Assembly: GCF_963920485.1 (NCBI RefSeq)
Contig: NZ_OY986431.1
Location: forward strand, 682,001 to 746,000
Length of the DNA stretch: 64,000 nt
DNA from: Cyanobium usitatum str. Tous
GTDB taxonomy: Bacteria > Cyanobacteriota > Cyanobacteriia > PCC-6307 > Cyanobiaceae
Reading direction: 5' to 3'
Shown here: piece after piece, positions 20,217 through 28,702 of the stretch
Layout of the letters: each line of letters begins with the position of its first letter
Position numbering within the stretch: position 1 is the first letter of the stretch
Notes under the pieces: generated by a model
Database searches by the model: none
What the model was told of the DNA's origin: nothing
Seen by the model: the letters and a program-made list of their open reading frames with translations, nothing else
Position numbers and translations under genes: made by a program

Positions 20217-21599
20217 TCAGCTCAAGAGCAGCTCCAGCCCAGCCAGGCCAGCTCCGGTGGCAGCCGCTGCACCAATCACTTGCAAAACGCTCCAGCGCCC
20301 CTTGAGTTGGGCCAGTAGCCCCAGTGCCACCACTAGTGCCGCTGTGGGACTGAATGCTCCCAGTGGCCAGAGAACTGGAGCCGAGAAGAACGCCGCCAAA
20401 CTGGCTATCACCCCGACAACGGCTGCGGTGATCGTCGTGAGTGGCGCGCTGAAACGCAGGTCACCGCGGCTGGTCTCCACTAGAGGTGCCCCAGCGAGAA
20501 TCAACCCAAAGGACGGCAGAAACGTGAACCACACGGTAATCAGGGTGGTAGCTACGGCCAGCGCCAAGCTGCCCCCCGCATCAGCGAGGCCAGCTCCGAG
20601 GCCCCGGTTCCAGCCGCCCATGAAGCCCACGAAGGCCACCACCATGATCAAGGGCCCTGGCGTGGTTTCCCCTAGGGCCAGGCCATCAAGCATCTGGCTG
20701 GCTGTAAGCCAGCCGAACTGCTCCACGGCACCTTGGGCCACGTAGGGGAGCACGGCGTAGGCCCCCCCAAAGCTGAGCAGGGCCACGCGCGTGAAAAAGC
20801 GAGCCATCACGGCCAGGGTGCCGTTCCAGCCGCCAATGGCACTAAGCAAGGCCAAGGGGATCAGTAGGGCTAGCCCCCAGGCCAGCAAAATGCGCGCCAA
20901 CTGGCGACGCGAGAAGCGGCAATGCTCGGGTGTGGGCGTGTGGTCGCCATGAATGGGCTCTTGCTGCTGCAGGGCAGTGGTTTCGCTTGTCGATGCGCTC
21001 AGCTGGGTGTCTGGGCTGGGGTGTGTGGGGGCAAATAGCAGTCCAGGTCGCCAGCGGCCTGCCACCAAGCCGCTGAGAGCTGCCCCAAGCACCACCAGTG
21101 GATAGGGCAGGCGCAGCATCGCCAGGCTCACAAACGCCGCTGCGGCAATGCCGATCAGCAGGGGTGTGCGTAGGGCCCGCTGGCCGAGCCGCCAGGCCGC
21201 CACAATCACAATTGCCAGCACGGCTGGCTTGAGCACGACGAACACACCCATCAGCAGCGGCAGCTGGCCCCAGAGCCCATAGGCAGTGGCCAAGGTGGTG
21301 AGCACCAGCACTGATGGGGCGAGGAACAGTCCGCCGGCGATCAAGCCGCCTGGCACTCCATGCATCAGCCAGCCCAGGTAGGTGGCCAGCTGGGTGGCCT
21401 CCGGACCCGGCAGGAGCATGCAGTAGTTGAGAGCGTGCAGGAAGCGCCGCTCTGACAGCCAGCGTCGGCGATCGACTAGCTCCCGGTGCAGCAGGGCAAT
21501 TTGACCCGCCGGCCCCCCAAAACTCACCAGGCCCAGCTGCAGCCAGAAGCGAGATGCTTCTTTAAGGCTTACGGCTTGCCTCGGGGTGAGGAGATTCAT
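20217..21599 (-). CDS. chrA: Chromate transporter (ChrA, two-domain)
   Basis: A 460-aa CHR family protein from the ATG at 21599. The open frame runs 122 codons further upstream, but that part has no membrane or family character. Two homologous halves are visible, each with the signature: FWLQLGLVSFGGPAGQIALLH near residue 20 and FFTRVALLSFGGAYAVLPYV near residue 265, plus LPGPEATQLATYLGW and LGETTPGPLIMVVAFVGF. CHR proteins export chromate, often by mistaking it for sulfate. The central linker (residues ~205-250) is polar. It adds to the metal/metalloid-resistance flavour of 13.5-21.6 kb. Confidence 0.9.
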   Translation of the reverse strand: MNLLTPRQAVSLKEASRFWLQLGLVSFGGPAGQIALLHRELVDRRRWLSERRFLHALNYCMLLPGPEATQLATYLGWLMHGVPGGLIAGGLFLAPSVLVLTTLATAYGLWGQLPLLMGVFVVLKPAVLAIVIVAAWRLGQRALRTPLLIGIAAAAFVSLAMLRLPYPLVVLGAALSGLVAGRWRPGLLFAPTHPSPDTQLSASTSETTALQQQEPIHGDHTPTPEHCRFSRRQLARILLAWGLALLIPLALLSAIGGWNGTLAVMARFFTRVALLSFGGAYAVLPYVAQGAVEQFGWLTASQMLDGLALGETTPGPLIMVVAFVGFMGGWNRGLGAGLADAGGSLALAVATTLITVWFTFLPSFGLILAGAPLVETSRGDLRFSAPLTTITAAVVGVIASLAAFFSAPVLWPLGAFSPTAALVVALGLLAQLKGRWSVLQVIGAAAATGAGLAGLELLLS

Positions 21600-21761
21600 C
21601 CTGATAAGTGGACCAACCCAATCACCAACATGCTGCTCCCCAGCCTGTTGCTTTAGCCCGTGGCGCCGCTGGTGAGTGGAGTTGAGCATCGCGCTCCAGG
21701 GCCAGGCAACCCCACGGCAGGGGAGCGGCCGCGCCAGACTCTTAGGTAACGAACCATCACA

Positions 21762-22004
21762 GTGATGCCCAAGCCTCTTTGGCTGGTGCGTCCCCGCCCA
21801 GACGGGGGCTGCGATTACGTGAGTTTCCTGCCCGCCCAGGGACCTATTGGTGTGACCACAGTTGAGATGCGGGAAGGTAGCCACTTGCCACCCCAGCTTC
21901 CCCTGCTCAAACACCGCAAGCGTTTGGGGGCCGAAGAGGCTGAGAGCTGCAGCCGCCGTCTGCAACTCGAGGCTGGATTTCTCTCCTGTGAGCCCCTGTT
22001 TTAG
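21762..22004 (+). CDS. DUF1651-like small protein
   Basis: An 80-aa protein of the picocyanobacterial DUF1651 type: a beta-rich start (WLVRPRPDGGCDYVSFLPAQ) and the family ending PLLKHRKRLGAEEA, then a CEP-F terminus. A second, divergent member lies in the island at 49245-49484, sharing the PLLKSRR core. No function is known. It sits divergently from chrA. Confidence 0.65.
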   Translation: MMPKPLWLVRPRPDGGCDYVSFLPAQGPIGVTTVEMREGSHLPPQLPLLKHRKRLGAEEAESCSRRLQLEAGFLSCEPLF

Positions 22005-22071
22005 TCAGGCCTAGATACGCTGACTCAAGGGAACGTTTTGTGATCCCCTCTGTGCCGTTCCGCGGCTTGTC

Positions 22072-22749
22072 ATGACCCAACGCTCCGACCAGTCATCACC
22101 GGCTGCCGACCCCTCTGGCCCTTACGAGCGCCTGGGCGTGCCTGCTGATGCTGGCTTCGACGAGGTGCAAGCGGCCAAATTGGCCCGGCTCGACGAGGTA
22201 GGGGACGACACGATGGCCCGCTCGCGAATCGAGGCTGCCTACGACGCTGTCTTGATGGAGCGACTCAAAGAGCGTCAGCAGGGTCGCGTCAGTAGCGCGG
22301 CTAAGTCCGCGTCCCAGCGGGAGCAACTAGCGCCGCCGCCGCCCAAGCTGGCGGTACCGGCCCTGCCCCAGCTGCAGTTGCCCAGGGTTTCCGCCCCCCA
22401 GCTGAGACTTCCTGGCCTGGCTCTGGCTACTGGTCGGGAGCTCTGGTTCCCCCTGGCCACATCTGGAGCTTTACTGCTTCTACTGCTGCTTGCTCCAGGC
22501 TTCCCTGCCGATCTGGTGCTGGCCTTCGCTACCGCAATGGCAGTTATCAACCTGCAGTGGCGCAACCGGCGCTTCCTAGCGGCGGTTGGCTGGGGCTTCG
22601 CCCTTCTCTGCGCCGGATTGCTCGTAGGCGCGATTTTGGCCGGCGCTCTCTCCAGCTCCTTGCCGCTCGGGTTGCCATTGAGCTTGACCCAAGTGCAAAG
22701 CCTTCCGGCTCTGCTGCTGCTATTGCTTGGAGCCCTGCTGATCGGTTGA
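22072..22749 (+). CDS. CPP1-like J-like membrane protein
   Basis: A 225-aa protein. Residues ~17-65 form a J-like domain without the HPD motif (GPYERLGVPADAGFDEVQAA, then RSRIEAAYDAVLMERLKERQ). A Pro-rich linker follows, then a C-terminal membrane region with three or more TM helices. This is the architecture of the CPP1/CDF1 group (chaperone-like protein of protochlorophyllide oxidoreductase in plants), widespread in cyanobacteria. A role in POR stability or membrane biogenesis is inferred from the plant homologue. Confidence 0.8.
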   Translation: MTQRSDQSSPAADPSGPYERLGVPADAGFDEVQAAKLARLDEVGDDTMARSRIEAAYDAVLMERLKERQQGRVSSAAKSASQREQLAPPPPKLAVPALPQLQLPRVSAPQLRLPGLALATGRELWFPLATSGALLLLLLLAPGFPADLVLAFATAMAVINLQWRNRRFLAAVGWGFALLCAGLLVGAILAGALSSSLPLGLPLSLTQVQSLPALLLLLLGALLIG

Positions 22750-22772
22750 GCTGGTTAATCACTTAACCAGCT
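22749..22772. terminator. Perfect 10-bp hairpin between convergent genes
   Basis: AGCTGGTTAA, loop TCAC, TTAACCAGCT, followed by an AT-rich tail (TAATCGTTTAATTTTT). It lies directly at the end of the CPP1-like gene, which converges on hslO, so it may work as a terminator for the plus-strand gene. Confidence 0.6.
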
Positions 22773-22829
22773 AATCGTTTAATTTTTAGATGAGAGCGGG
22801 CTGTCTATTTACAGAATATGGCTTGCTAT

Positions 22830-23747
22830 TTAAAGAGCAGTAGCAAACTCGGCGATTAGTTCGCTAAGCTCCTCTGCCCCAACCGTGTAGATCTCATTGC
22901 AGAAGTGACAGATAAGTTCGGCGTGGCCGTCTTCCTCCAAGATTGAGTTTAGTTCGGCGTGGCCAAGCAGCTTTAGGGCGCTGACGCTGCGCTCCCGGCT
23001 GCAGGGGCAGTGGAACCGCACCGGCGTACAGGCCTCAGCATCTTCCAGGGGCTGGGGATCGAGGTCTGGAAAAATATCTTCGAGCAGCCTGTGTAGCTGG
23101 CCTTCGCAGTCGGCTAGTCGCTGGCTGAAGTGCTTCACTTCGCGGCAGCGCTCCTCGAGAAGGGCTACTAGGGCTGGTTCGCGTGCGGCCTTTGGCATCA
23201 CCTGCACCAGCACGCCGCCACTGCAAAGCACGCCACTGTTGTTGAGCTGCTCGCCCACAAATACCGCTGAAGGAGTCTGCTCGGAGTGCAGCAGATAGGA
23301 GGCCAGATCTTCGCCGATGCCGCCGCTCACCAGCTCCACCGTTGAGCTGAAGGGCTCGCCTTCGCCCAGATCTCGCACCACGTGCAAGTAGCCGGTGCCG
23401 CAGGCGGTTTTGAAGTCCAAGTGGGCCAGGCCTTCTGGATCTTTGACCAGCTCGAGCTCCAAGCCCGGGCAGCCCACATGGCCGCGCACCGTGCCGTTGC
23501 GGCCCGCATCCACCATCAGGCCCTTCAGGGGGCCGTCTGAGGCGATGCGCAGGTTGACGCGGCCATGGGCCACCTTCATCGAGCTGGCCAGCAGCAGCCC
23601 AGCCGTCATGGCGCGGCCCAGCAGGGCACTGGCAAGAAAAGAGAGCTGGTGCCGCTCCCTGGCGGTGCGGCTGGCCTGGGTGGTGCTGACCGCCACCATG
23701 CGGATGCCGCCACCGGCGGCCGTGGCCCGGAGAAGTTGGTCGCTCAA
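22830..23747 (-). CDS. hslO: Hsp33 redox-regulated chaperone
   Basis: A 305-aa cytoplasmic holdase activated by oxidation. The zinc/redox centre near the C-terminus is [10 protein letters not shown] (CxC) followed by [10 protein letters not shown] (CxxC), the four conserved cysteines of Hsp33. The N-terminal domain has [20 protein letters not shown] and [19 protein letters not shown]. It overlaps the downstream end of the adjacent ABC ATPase gene by 4 bp (ATGA), so the two are translationally coupled. Confidence 0.95.
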   Translation of the reverse strand: MSDQLLRATAAGGGIRMVAVSTTQASRTARERHQLSFLASALLGRAMTAGLLLASSMKVAHGRVNLRIASDGPLKGLMVDAGRNGTVRGHVGCPGLELELVKDPEGLAHLDFKTACGTGYLHVVRDLGEGEPFSSTVELVSGGIGEDLASYLLHSEQTPSAVFVGEQLNNSGVLCSGGVLVQVMPKAAREPALVALLEERCREVKHFSQRLADCEGQLHRLLEDIFPDLDPQPLEDAEACTPVRFHCPCSRERSVSALKLLGHAELNSILEEDGHAELICHFCNEIYTVGAEELSELIAEFATAL

Positions 23748-24424
23748 GGCTGGTTTTCCTGGGGTGTGGCCATCGTTGGAGCCATCGTAGGCAGTGCGCC
23801 GAGGGGTTCTAGCTGGCCCCGCTCCAGCCGCCAGCCGCCATCGATCACGCCGCGAAATAGCTCCGGCTCGTGGGTGACCACCAGCACGGCCCGCTCCTGG
23901 GAAAGGGCCGCCAACAGCTCCAGGATTTCGCCACGAACGGCCCAGTCGAGGCCTGCGGTGGGTTCATCCAGCAGCAGCACCCGCGGGTTGCGCAGCAGCT
24001 GCACTGCCAGGGCTAGGCGCCTTTGCTGGCCGCCGCTCAGCTGCTCCGGCGCCTGCTGCAGTGATAACCCCTCCATACCCACCAGCTGCAGGGCTGCCTG
24101 GGCCTCTTCTGCCGTGAGCCGGCGGTGACCGAGCTTCAGCTCCTGCCCCACGCTGAGGCCGAGGAAATGGCGCTCCGGAAATTGAAACACCAGGCCGCAT
24201 AGCCAGCGCAGCTGGCGGCCATTGAGCTGCTGGCCTTCCCACAGCACCTGGCCGCCCGAGGGCTCGGCCAAGCCGCTGATCACTTCCAGCAGGGTGGTTT
24301 TGCCACTGCCACTGCGACCGGCCACCAGGGAAGCGCGGCCCACGGCCAGGCTGAGGCTGACGCCGCAGAGCACCGGTGCCACCGCCGTGGCCGGTTGGTA
24401 GCTGACGTTGCGGAGCTCAAGCAT
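23744..24424 (-). CDS. ABC transporter ATP-binding protein (CbiO/ECF-like)
   Basis: A 226-aa ATPase from ATG 24424 ([15 protein letters not shown]). The frame extends upstream but the ABC fold begins here. Walker A is [15 protein letters not shown], the Q-loop region is [13 protein letters not shown] (FQFPE is typical of ECF/CbiO ATPases), the signature is [15 protein letters not shown], Walker B is [13 protein letters not shown] and the switch is VVTHEP. No permease is adjacent, so the substrate is unknown. It lies 61 bp from the divergent DUF3531 gene and is coupled to hslO. Confidence 0.88.
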   Translation of the reverse strand: MLELRNVSYQPATAVAPVLCGVSLSLAVGRASLVAGRSGSGKTTLLEVISGLAEPSGGQVLWEGQQLNGRQLRWLCGLVFQFPERHFLGLSVGQELKLGHRRLTAEEAQAALQLVGMEGLSLQQAPEQLSGGQQRRLALAVQLLRNPRVLLLDEPTAGLDWAVRGEILELLAALSQERAVLVVTHEPELFRGVIDGGWRLERGQLEPLGALPTMAPTMATPQENQP

Positions 24425-24485
24425 TACCCCAGCATGCCGGCGGGCGTGTTTGATTGAGCCAGTTCTGTGCTGTAGCCAATCCGCC

Positions 24486-25001
24486 ATGGAGGTGCGCTTC
24501 CGCGAATTCAATCCCTTCAACTGCTGGATCTGGATGCGTTTCCCCCACCCGGTGGGTTCGGGTGAGCGCGGCTACCTGGAAACCGCCTTCGATAGTTGGT
24601 TTTACCTGGGCAAGTTGGGTGGCTTCAACGCCGAAAACCTCCAGTCCCACGAGGAGGGCGCCGAGCTGGGCTGGATGGCCTACAGCCACGAGGCGGCTGC
24701 CGGCGCCCTGCCAGCCCTGATGCACAACATGGGCCCAATGGAATACCAGGAGGAGTGGGCGCGCTGCTGGGTGGATCTCGGCACCAGTGATGCCTTCGCC
24801 CTCGACGTGTTGATCAATGCCCTGGGCCAGCTCAACAACGACGTGCTCGAAATTGAGGAGTTGCTGATCGGCGGCCTCAACGAAGACTGGCCGATCGAGG
24901 AGCAACCCGATGCCCTGTTCCCTGGCCTCGATGAGCTTGATGACGAAGAAGATGAAGAAGAAGAGGACGAAGACGAAGAAGATCCTGAGCCCCGGGACTA
25001 G
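24486..25001 (+). CDS. DUF3531 family cyanobacterial protein
   Basis: A 171-aa soluble protein starting MEVRFREFNPFNCWIWMRF. The open frame continues upstream but this Met begins the conserved block. The core (ETAFDSWFYLGKLGGFNAEN, WARCWVDLGTSDAFALDVLI) matches the DUF3531 family of cyanobacteria and plastids. The C-terminal tail is an extreme acidic run of Asp/Glu. Function is unknown. It is followed 8 bp later by rsmE. Confidence 0.8.
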   Translation: MEVRFREFNPFNCWIWMRFPHPVGSGERGYLETAFDSWFYLGKLGGFNAENLQSHEEGAELGWMAYSHEAAAGALPALMHNMGPMEYQEEWARCWVDLGTSDAFALDVLINALGQLNNDVLEIEELLIGGLNEDWPIEEQPDALFPGLDELDDEEDEEEEDEDEEDPEPRD

Positions 25002-25009
25002 GAAGCAGC

Positions 25010-25792
25010 GTGACCCGGGACCTGCGCCGTCTGCTAATCACCCCCGGTCGCTTGCCCGCCGCTCCCTCTGCTGGCGCTGAGCTGGAGCTGGAGCGCCAGG
25101 AGCTCCACTACCTCAGCCGGGTACTGCGCTTGCGCCCCGGCGATCGCTTTGCGGTAGTGGATGGGGCAGGCAGTCTTTGGACTGCCCTGTTGGGCCCTGC
25201 CGATCAGGCTCTGCTGGAGCAGCCCCCCAGCTCCCCCCTGGCGTTTGAGCCTTCACCAGCGCCGCCACTGCAGCTGGCGCTGGCCCTGCCAAAGCGCGAT
25301 GCCGACGTGTTGCTGCGCATGGCCTGTGAACTTGGTGTGGATCGGTTCACCCCTCTCCAGGCAGAGCGCAGCGTTGCCGCCGACTCCCTGAAGCCGCAGC
25401 GGGCACAGGCGATCCTGCGGGAGGCGGTGGAACAGTGTGAGCGCCTGTGGCAACCCCAGCTGGAATCGCTGCGGCCAGCCGCCGAGCTGCTGGGGTCCCG
25501 GCCGCCCGGTGGCTCAGGCCGGGGGCTGCTGTGCACCACCAGACGGCCGGGCCTGGCCCTGCTAGCCCAGGCGCTGAAGACCTTAGGGGGCCCGCCTGGG
25601 GCCAGCGAGCCGCTCACTGTGGCGATTGGCCCGGAGGGGGGCTGGACTCCAGGGGAGGAAGCCTTGGCGCTGGCCCACGGCTGGCAAGCCGTGAGCTTGG
25701 CCGGCACGATTTTGCGCAGCAGCACTGCCGCAGTGACGGCAGCAGGGCTGCTCAGCCACTGGCGTGCCCAGCAGACTGGCGCGCCCAGCTGA
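25010..25792 (+). CDS. rsmE: 16S rRNA m3U1498 methyltransferase
   Basis: A 260-aa SPOUT-fold enzyme with a GTG start at 25010. There is an N-terminal PUA-like domain (ELERQELHYLSRVLRLRPGD). The SPOUT knot follows, with LALALPKRDADVLLRMACEL, the SAM-site segment TVAIGPEGGWTPGEEALALA and LAGTILRSSTAAVTAAGLL. It methylates N3 of U1498 in 16S rRNA. It is likely cotranscribed with the DUF3531 gene. Confidence 0.95.
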   Translation: MTRDLRRLLITPGRLPAAPSAGAELELERQELHYLSRVLRLRPGDRFAVVDGAGSLWTALLGPADQALLEQPPSSPLAFEPSPAPPLQLALALPKRDADVLLRMACELGVDRFTPLQAERSVAADSLKPQRAQAILREAVEQCERLWQPQLESLRPAAELLGSRPPGGSGRGLLCTTRRPGLALLAQALKTLGGPPGASEPLTVAIGPEGGWTPGEEALALAHGWQAVSLAGTILRSSTAAVTAAGLLSHWRAQQTGAPS

Positions 25793-25793
25793 G

Positions 25794-26192
25794 TTAGTTG
25801 CGGAACATGCCGGAAGCCATCGCCTTATAGCTAGCCAGGTTGGCGCCGGCTAGGCGACGGCGGCTGGGCAGGGCGTTGGCCGGGTTGAGGCAGTCGGGGG
25901 CGAAGGTGGCGTTGCTGGGTGGGGGCAGGGCCTCCTGGGCGGCCCGCAATTCGGCGGCGATCGCTTCAGCCGTGGTGGCTGCCGAGCCTGCTGGAGCTGG
26001 GCTGGCTGGCGTTGCTGCGGCAGTCGCTGTGGTTGGACTGGACGGCCCAACGCCTACTTGGAATGTTGCCGCTGGGCTGGCTTCCTGTTCGCTGGGATCG
26101 GGCTTGGCCTCGGCGATCGCCACCTGCGCTGGTGTGGCACCTTCGCTGCCCAGATCTAAGAAGAAGGAGGCCTTGCGGTTGAACACCATCAC
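25794..26192 (-). CDS. Hypothetical cyanobacterial protein, Ala/Pro-rich
   Basis: A 132-aa protein, mostly low-complexity Ala/Pro/Thr (residues ~30-90). The C-terminus looks conserved: FAPDCLNPANALPSRRRLAG then ANLASYKAMASGMFRN. I recognise the C-terminal pattern as recurring in picocyanobacteria but know no function. It is convergent with rsmE, with stop codons 1 bp apart. Confidence 0.55.
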   Translation of the reverse strand: MMVFNRKASFFLDLGSEGATPAQVAIAEAKPDPSEQEASPAATFQVGVGPSSPTTATAAATPASPAPAGSAATTAEAIAAELRAAQEALPPPSNATFAPDCLNPANALPSRRRLAGANLASYKAMASGMFRN

Positions 26193-26288
26193 GGCAGCAG
26201 CGTCGTATGGGGATTATCCGTTGCTGCGCTGCCCGGTGACGCTGCTGCCGCGCTGTGCAACACACTTTGTTGGCGCCGCTGCTGCCCT

Positions 26289-27068
26289 GTGCTGATCTCT
26301 GCGCCGGCCCTTGTAGTGCCGGCCCTGCTCTCCCCCTCCCTCGTCGCCCCCCAGGCCTGGAGCCACTGGCTCCTGGCAGTGACTCTCAATGCGGTGTTGA
26401 TCTCCCTTGCCCAGCGCCTGCCCCTGCTCACCCGCGCTGGCTGGGTGCATGCCGGCATCCTCGGCAGCTTGCTGTGGGGTTGCCTCGGCCTGCGGGGCTG
26501 GCTGGCGGTGGTGATCTATCTGGCCCTGGGCTCCCTGGTGACGCGCCTGGGTTTTCGCACCAAGCAGGCGCGGGGATTGGCGGAGGCGCGGGGCGGGTTG
26601 CGAGGGCCGGAGAACGTTTGGGGCTCGGCCGCCACTGGCGCCCTGCTGGCTGGCGCCGCCGCCCTGGCGCCGGCAGCGGCGCCGCTGCTGCTGGTTGGTT
26701 TTGCAGCCAGCTTCGCCGCCAAGTTGGCCGACACATTCGGCAGTGAAATCGGCAAGCGCTGGGGGCGCCACACGCTGCTGATCACCACCTTGCGTCCGGT
26801 GCCCCCCGGCACTGAAGGGGCGATCAGCTTGGAGGGCACCGCCGCCAGCCTGGCGGGCAGTGCACTGATGGCGGCCCTGATGCTGGCCCTGGGGCTGCTG
26901 GCTGGCAGCGGCGCCTGGCTGCTTGTGACCCTGGTGGGACTGGCGGCCACCTTGATCGAAAGCTTGATCGGAGCCAGCTTCCAACAGCGTTGGGGCTGGC
27001 TCAGCAACGAGCTGGTGAACGGACTTCAGACAGCGATCGGGGCGCTGCTGGCGATGGCGTTCTCCTGA
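26289..27068 (+). CDS. DUF92 / TIGR00297 membrane protein (VTE6-like)
   Basis: A 259-aa protein with about seven TM segments and a GTG start. Key segments are GLRGPENVWGSAATGALLAG, SFAAKLADTFGSEIGKRWGR and LRPVPPGTEGAISLEGTAAS, all typical of the DUF92 family. A plant member (VTE6) is a phytyl-phosphate kinase in tocopherol and phylloquinone salvage. A phytol-recycling role here is inferred. It overlaps the convergent sigma factor gene by 43 bp. Confidence 0.85.
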   Translation: MLISAPALVVPALLSPSLVAPQAWSHWLLAVTLNAVLISLAQRLPLLTRAGWVHAGILGSLLWGCLGLRGWLAVVIYLALGSLVTRLGFRTKQARGLAEARGGLRGPENVWGSAATGALLAGAAALAPAAAPLLLVGFAASFAAKLADTFGSEIGKRWGRHTLLITTLRPVPPGTEGAISLEGTAASLAGSALMAALMLALGLLAGSGAWLLVTLVGLAATLIESLIGASFQQRWGWLSNELVNGLQTAIGALLAMAFS

Positions 27069-27916
27069 AGCCAGGCCAGTAGGGCCTCGCCACGCTGCCG
27101 GGCTTGGCGGCTGCTGAGCTTGAGCTCAAGGGCCAGCTCGCACCAGCCCAGACCCTCGATCCAGTGACCCAGCAGCAACCGCTGCTCGATGCCGCCCAGC
27201 CGGCCTAGCTGGGTCTGCAACCAGTGGGCCTCTAAAACTCTTTCGCCAGCTGCCTGATCGGTGCTCAGATCGTCGCCCGGATCATCGCCGGCGCTGGTTG
27301 CGGTGGCGGAACCGGCTGCCAGCTGGTCGAGCAGGGTGCCCGCCTGCTCGTCTTCGCCGCTGAGCGGGGCATCGAGACTGCGCACCTGCAGGGCCCGCTG
27401 CACTGCGCCGGCCTCCTCAAGTTGGGCGGTGCTGCAACCCAGGGCGTTGGCCAGGTCTGCAGCGGCAAGCGGTGCCAGACCCTGGCCGCGGCGCTGCTCC
27501 TGCAGCCGCCGGGCCCGTTGCTGTAGCTCCCGCAGCCGCCGGGGGGTATGCAGGGGCTGGCCGTGGTCGCGGACGTCGTGAAGCATGGCGCCGCGGATGT
27601 AGGGCACCGCATAGCTGCTGAGATTGCAGGTTTGGCGCAGGTCGAAGGCCTCCACGGCCCGGATCAGCCCAAGGCAGCCTGCAGACACGAGCTCATCAAA
27701 AGATTGACCCGTGCGCTGGCTCTGGCGCTGGGCCACCATGCGCACCAGGGCCAGGTTGTGCTCCACCAGGGCGTTGCGCCACCAGAGCTTGGTTGCGGCG
27801 TCGGGGCTGGCGGCCATGGCCTCAAGCCAGCTGCGGTTGCGGGTGTGCAGCTGGGCTGGATCGGCTTGGCCGCTGCAGCGCTGGCGGGCAGATGTTTTTG
27901 GGCAGGAGGTGGCCAT
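27026..27916 (-). CDS. Alternative sigma-70 family factor (group 3-like)
   Basis: A 296-aa sigma factor. Region 2 is clear: NLALVRMVAQRQSQRTGQSF, DELVSAGCLGLIRAVEAFDL, then NLSSYAVPYIRGAMLHDVRD. Region 3 follows (TPRRLRELQQRARRLQEQ). A short region 4 with a helix-turn-helix lies at the C-terminus (WCELALELKLSSRQARQRGE). It lacks region 1.1 and has a weak region 4, so it is an alternative factor rather than the housekeeping sigma. The regulon cannot be read from here. Confidence 0.85.
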   Translation of the reverse strand: MATSCPKTSARQRCSGQADPAQLHTRNRSWLEAMAASPDAATKLWWRNALVEHNLALVRMVAQRQSQRTGQSFDELVSAGCLGLIRAVEAFDLRQTCNLSSYAVPYIRGAMLHDVRDHGQPLHTPRRLRELQQRARRLQEQRRGQGLAPLAAADLANALGCSTAQLEEAGAVQRALQVRSLDAPLSGEDEQAGTLLDQLAAGSATATSAGDDPGDDLSTDQAAGERVLEAHWLQTQLGRLGGIEQRLLLGHWIEGLGWCELALELKLSSRQARQRGEALLAWLQENAIASSAPIAV

Positions 27917-28021
27917 GGGGCGGAGGCGTCGGTGTTTTTACCGTCGCCGCGGTGCCCATGCGGCTGGCTCCCCCAAGGCGGTGAACCGCTCTCACCCGAA
28001 TGGGTGATAAGACACCGCCGC

Positions 28022-28702
28022 TCAGTAGCCCAAGGGGGTGGGCTCTTGGCGCAGCTGCAGATCGGCCCAGTCCAGAAGGGCCGGCCAGGAGCGCACCCGC
28101 TCAAACACCCGGCGATGGCCCTCACTGTTGAGGTGCAGGCCGTCGTTGCTCAGCCATAGGGGCCAGTCGGAATCGGCCAGCAGCCCCTCCAGCAAGGGCA
28201 GGAACGGCACATTCGCCTCCAGGCAGGCCTCTTCCAGCAGGGCCTCGTAGCGACGGATGTCTGCCAGGGAATACCAGAGCACCCCGGCGTAGGGCATGGC
28301 GCTCTCCTCCACCGGGGTGAGCCCGATCACATGCACCGCAGCGATCTCCTTGGCCTTGTGCAGCAGCTGCTGCAAGCCAAACAAAAAGCCTTCGGCATCC
28401 AGCTGGGGGCGCCCATCAGGCCGTCCCACTCGGGCGGTGTCGTTGAGGCCTATGCCGAGCAGGATCCCCTGCGGCAGCTGGCGCCGTAGCTCACCGCGGC
28501 AGCCAACCTCAGCGCTGAGGCGGGCTGCCAGTCGCTCCAGGCCATCGCCACGCACGCCGAGGTTGTAGAGCACCGGGCCGCCCGGCAGTTCCATCCAGTG
28601 GCGCCGCAGCCGCTCGCACCAGCCCCCCTCAAGGGGATCACCCCAGCCAAAAACACCGCTATCGCCAAGTGCCACCAGCTTCCTGGGGATGGCCATCACC
28701 AT
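28022..28702 (-). CDS. SGNH/GDSL-family hydrolase
   Basis: A 226-aa esterase/lipase-like protein. Block I is KLVALGDSGVFGWGDPLEGG with the nucleophile Ser in GDS. Block III is GILLGIGLNDTARVG with the Asn. Block V is LSNDGLHLNSEGHRRVFERV with catalytic Asp and His. There is no signal peptide. The start (ATG 28702 or 28696) lies within the end of the upstream permease gene, an overlap of about 40 bp, so it belongs to the ABC transporter operon. Its substrate and its connection to the transporter are unknown. Confidence 0.85.
   Translation of the reverse strand: MVMAIPRKLVALGDSGVFGWGDPLEGGWCERLRRHWMELPGGPVLYNLGVRGDGLERLAARLSAEVGCRGELRRQLPQGILLGIGLNDTARVGRPDGRPQLDAEGFLFGLQQLLHKAKEIAAVHVIGLTPVEESAMPYAGVLWYSLADIRRYEALLEEACLEANVPFLPLLEGLLADSDWPLWLSNDGLHLNSEGHRRVFERVRSWPALLDWADLQLRQEPTPLGY

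Noticed and set aside
26214-26984. 256-codon antisense frame over the DUF92 gene
   Set aside because: Gln/Gly/Ala-rich sequence typical of an antisense shadow; the sense frame is a recognisable membrane family.
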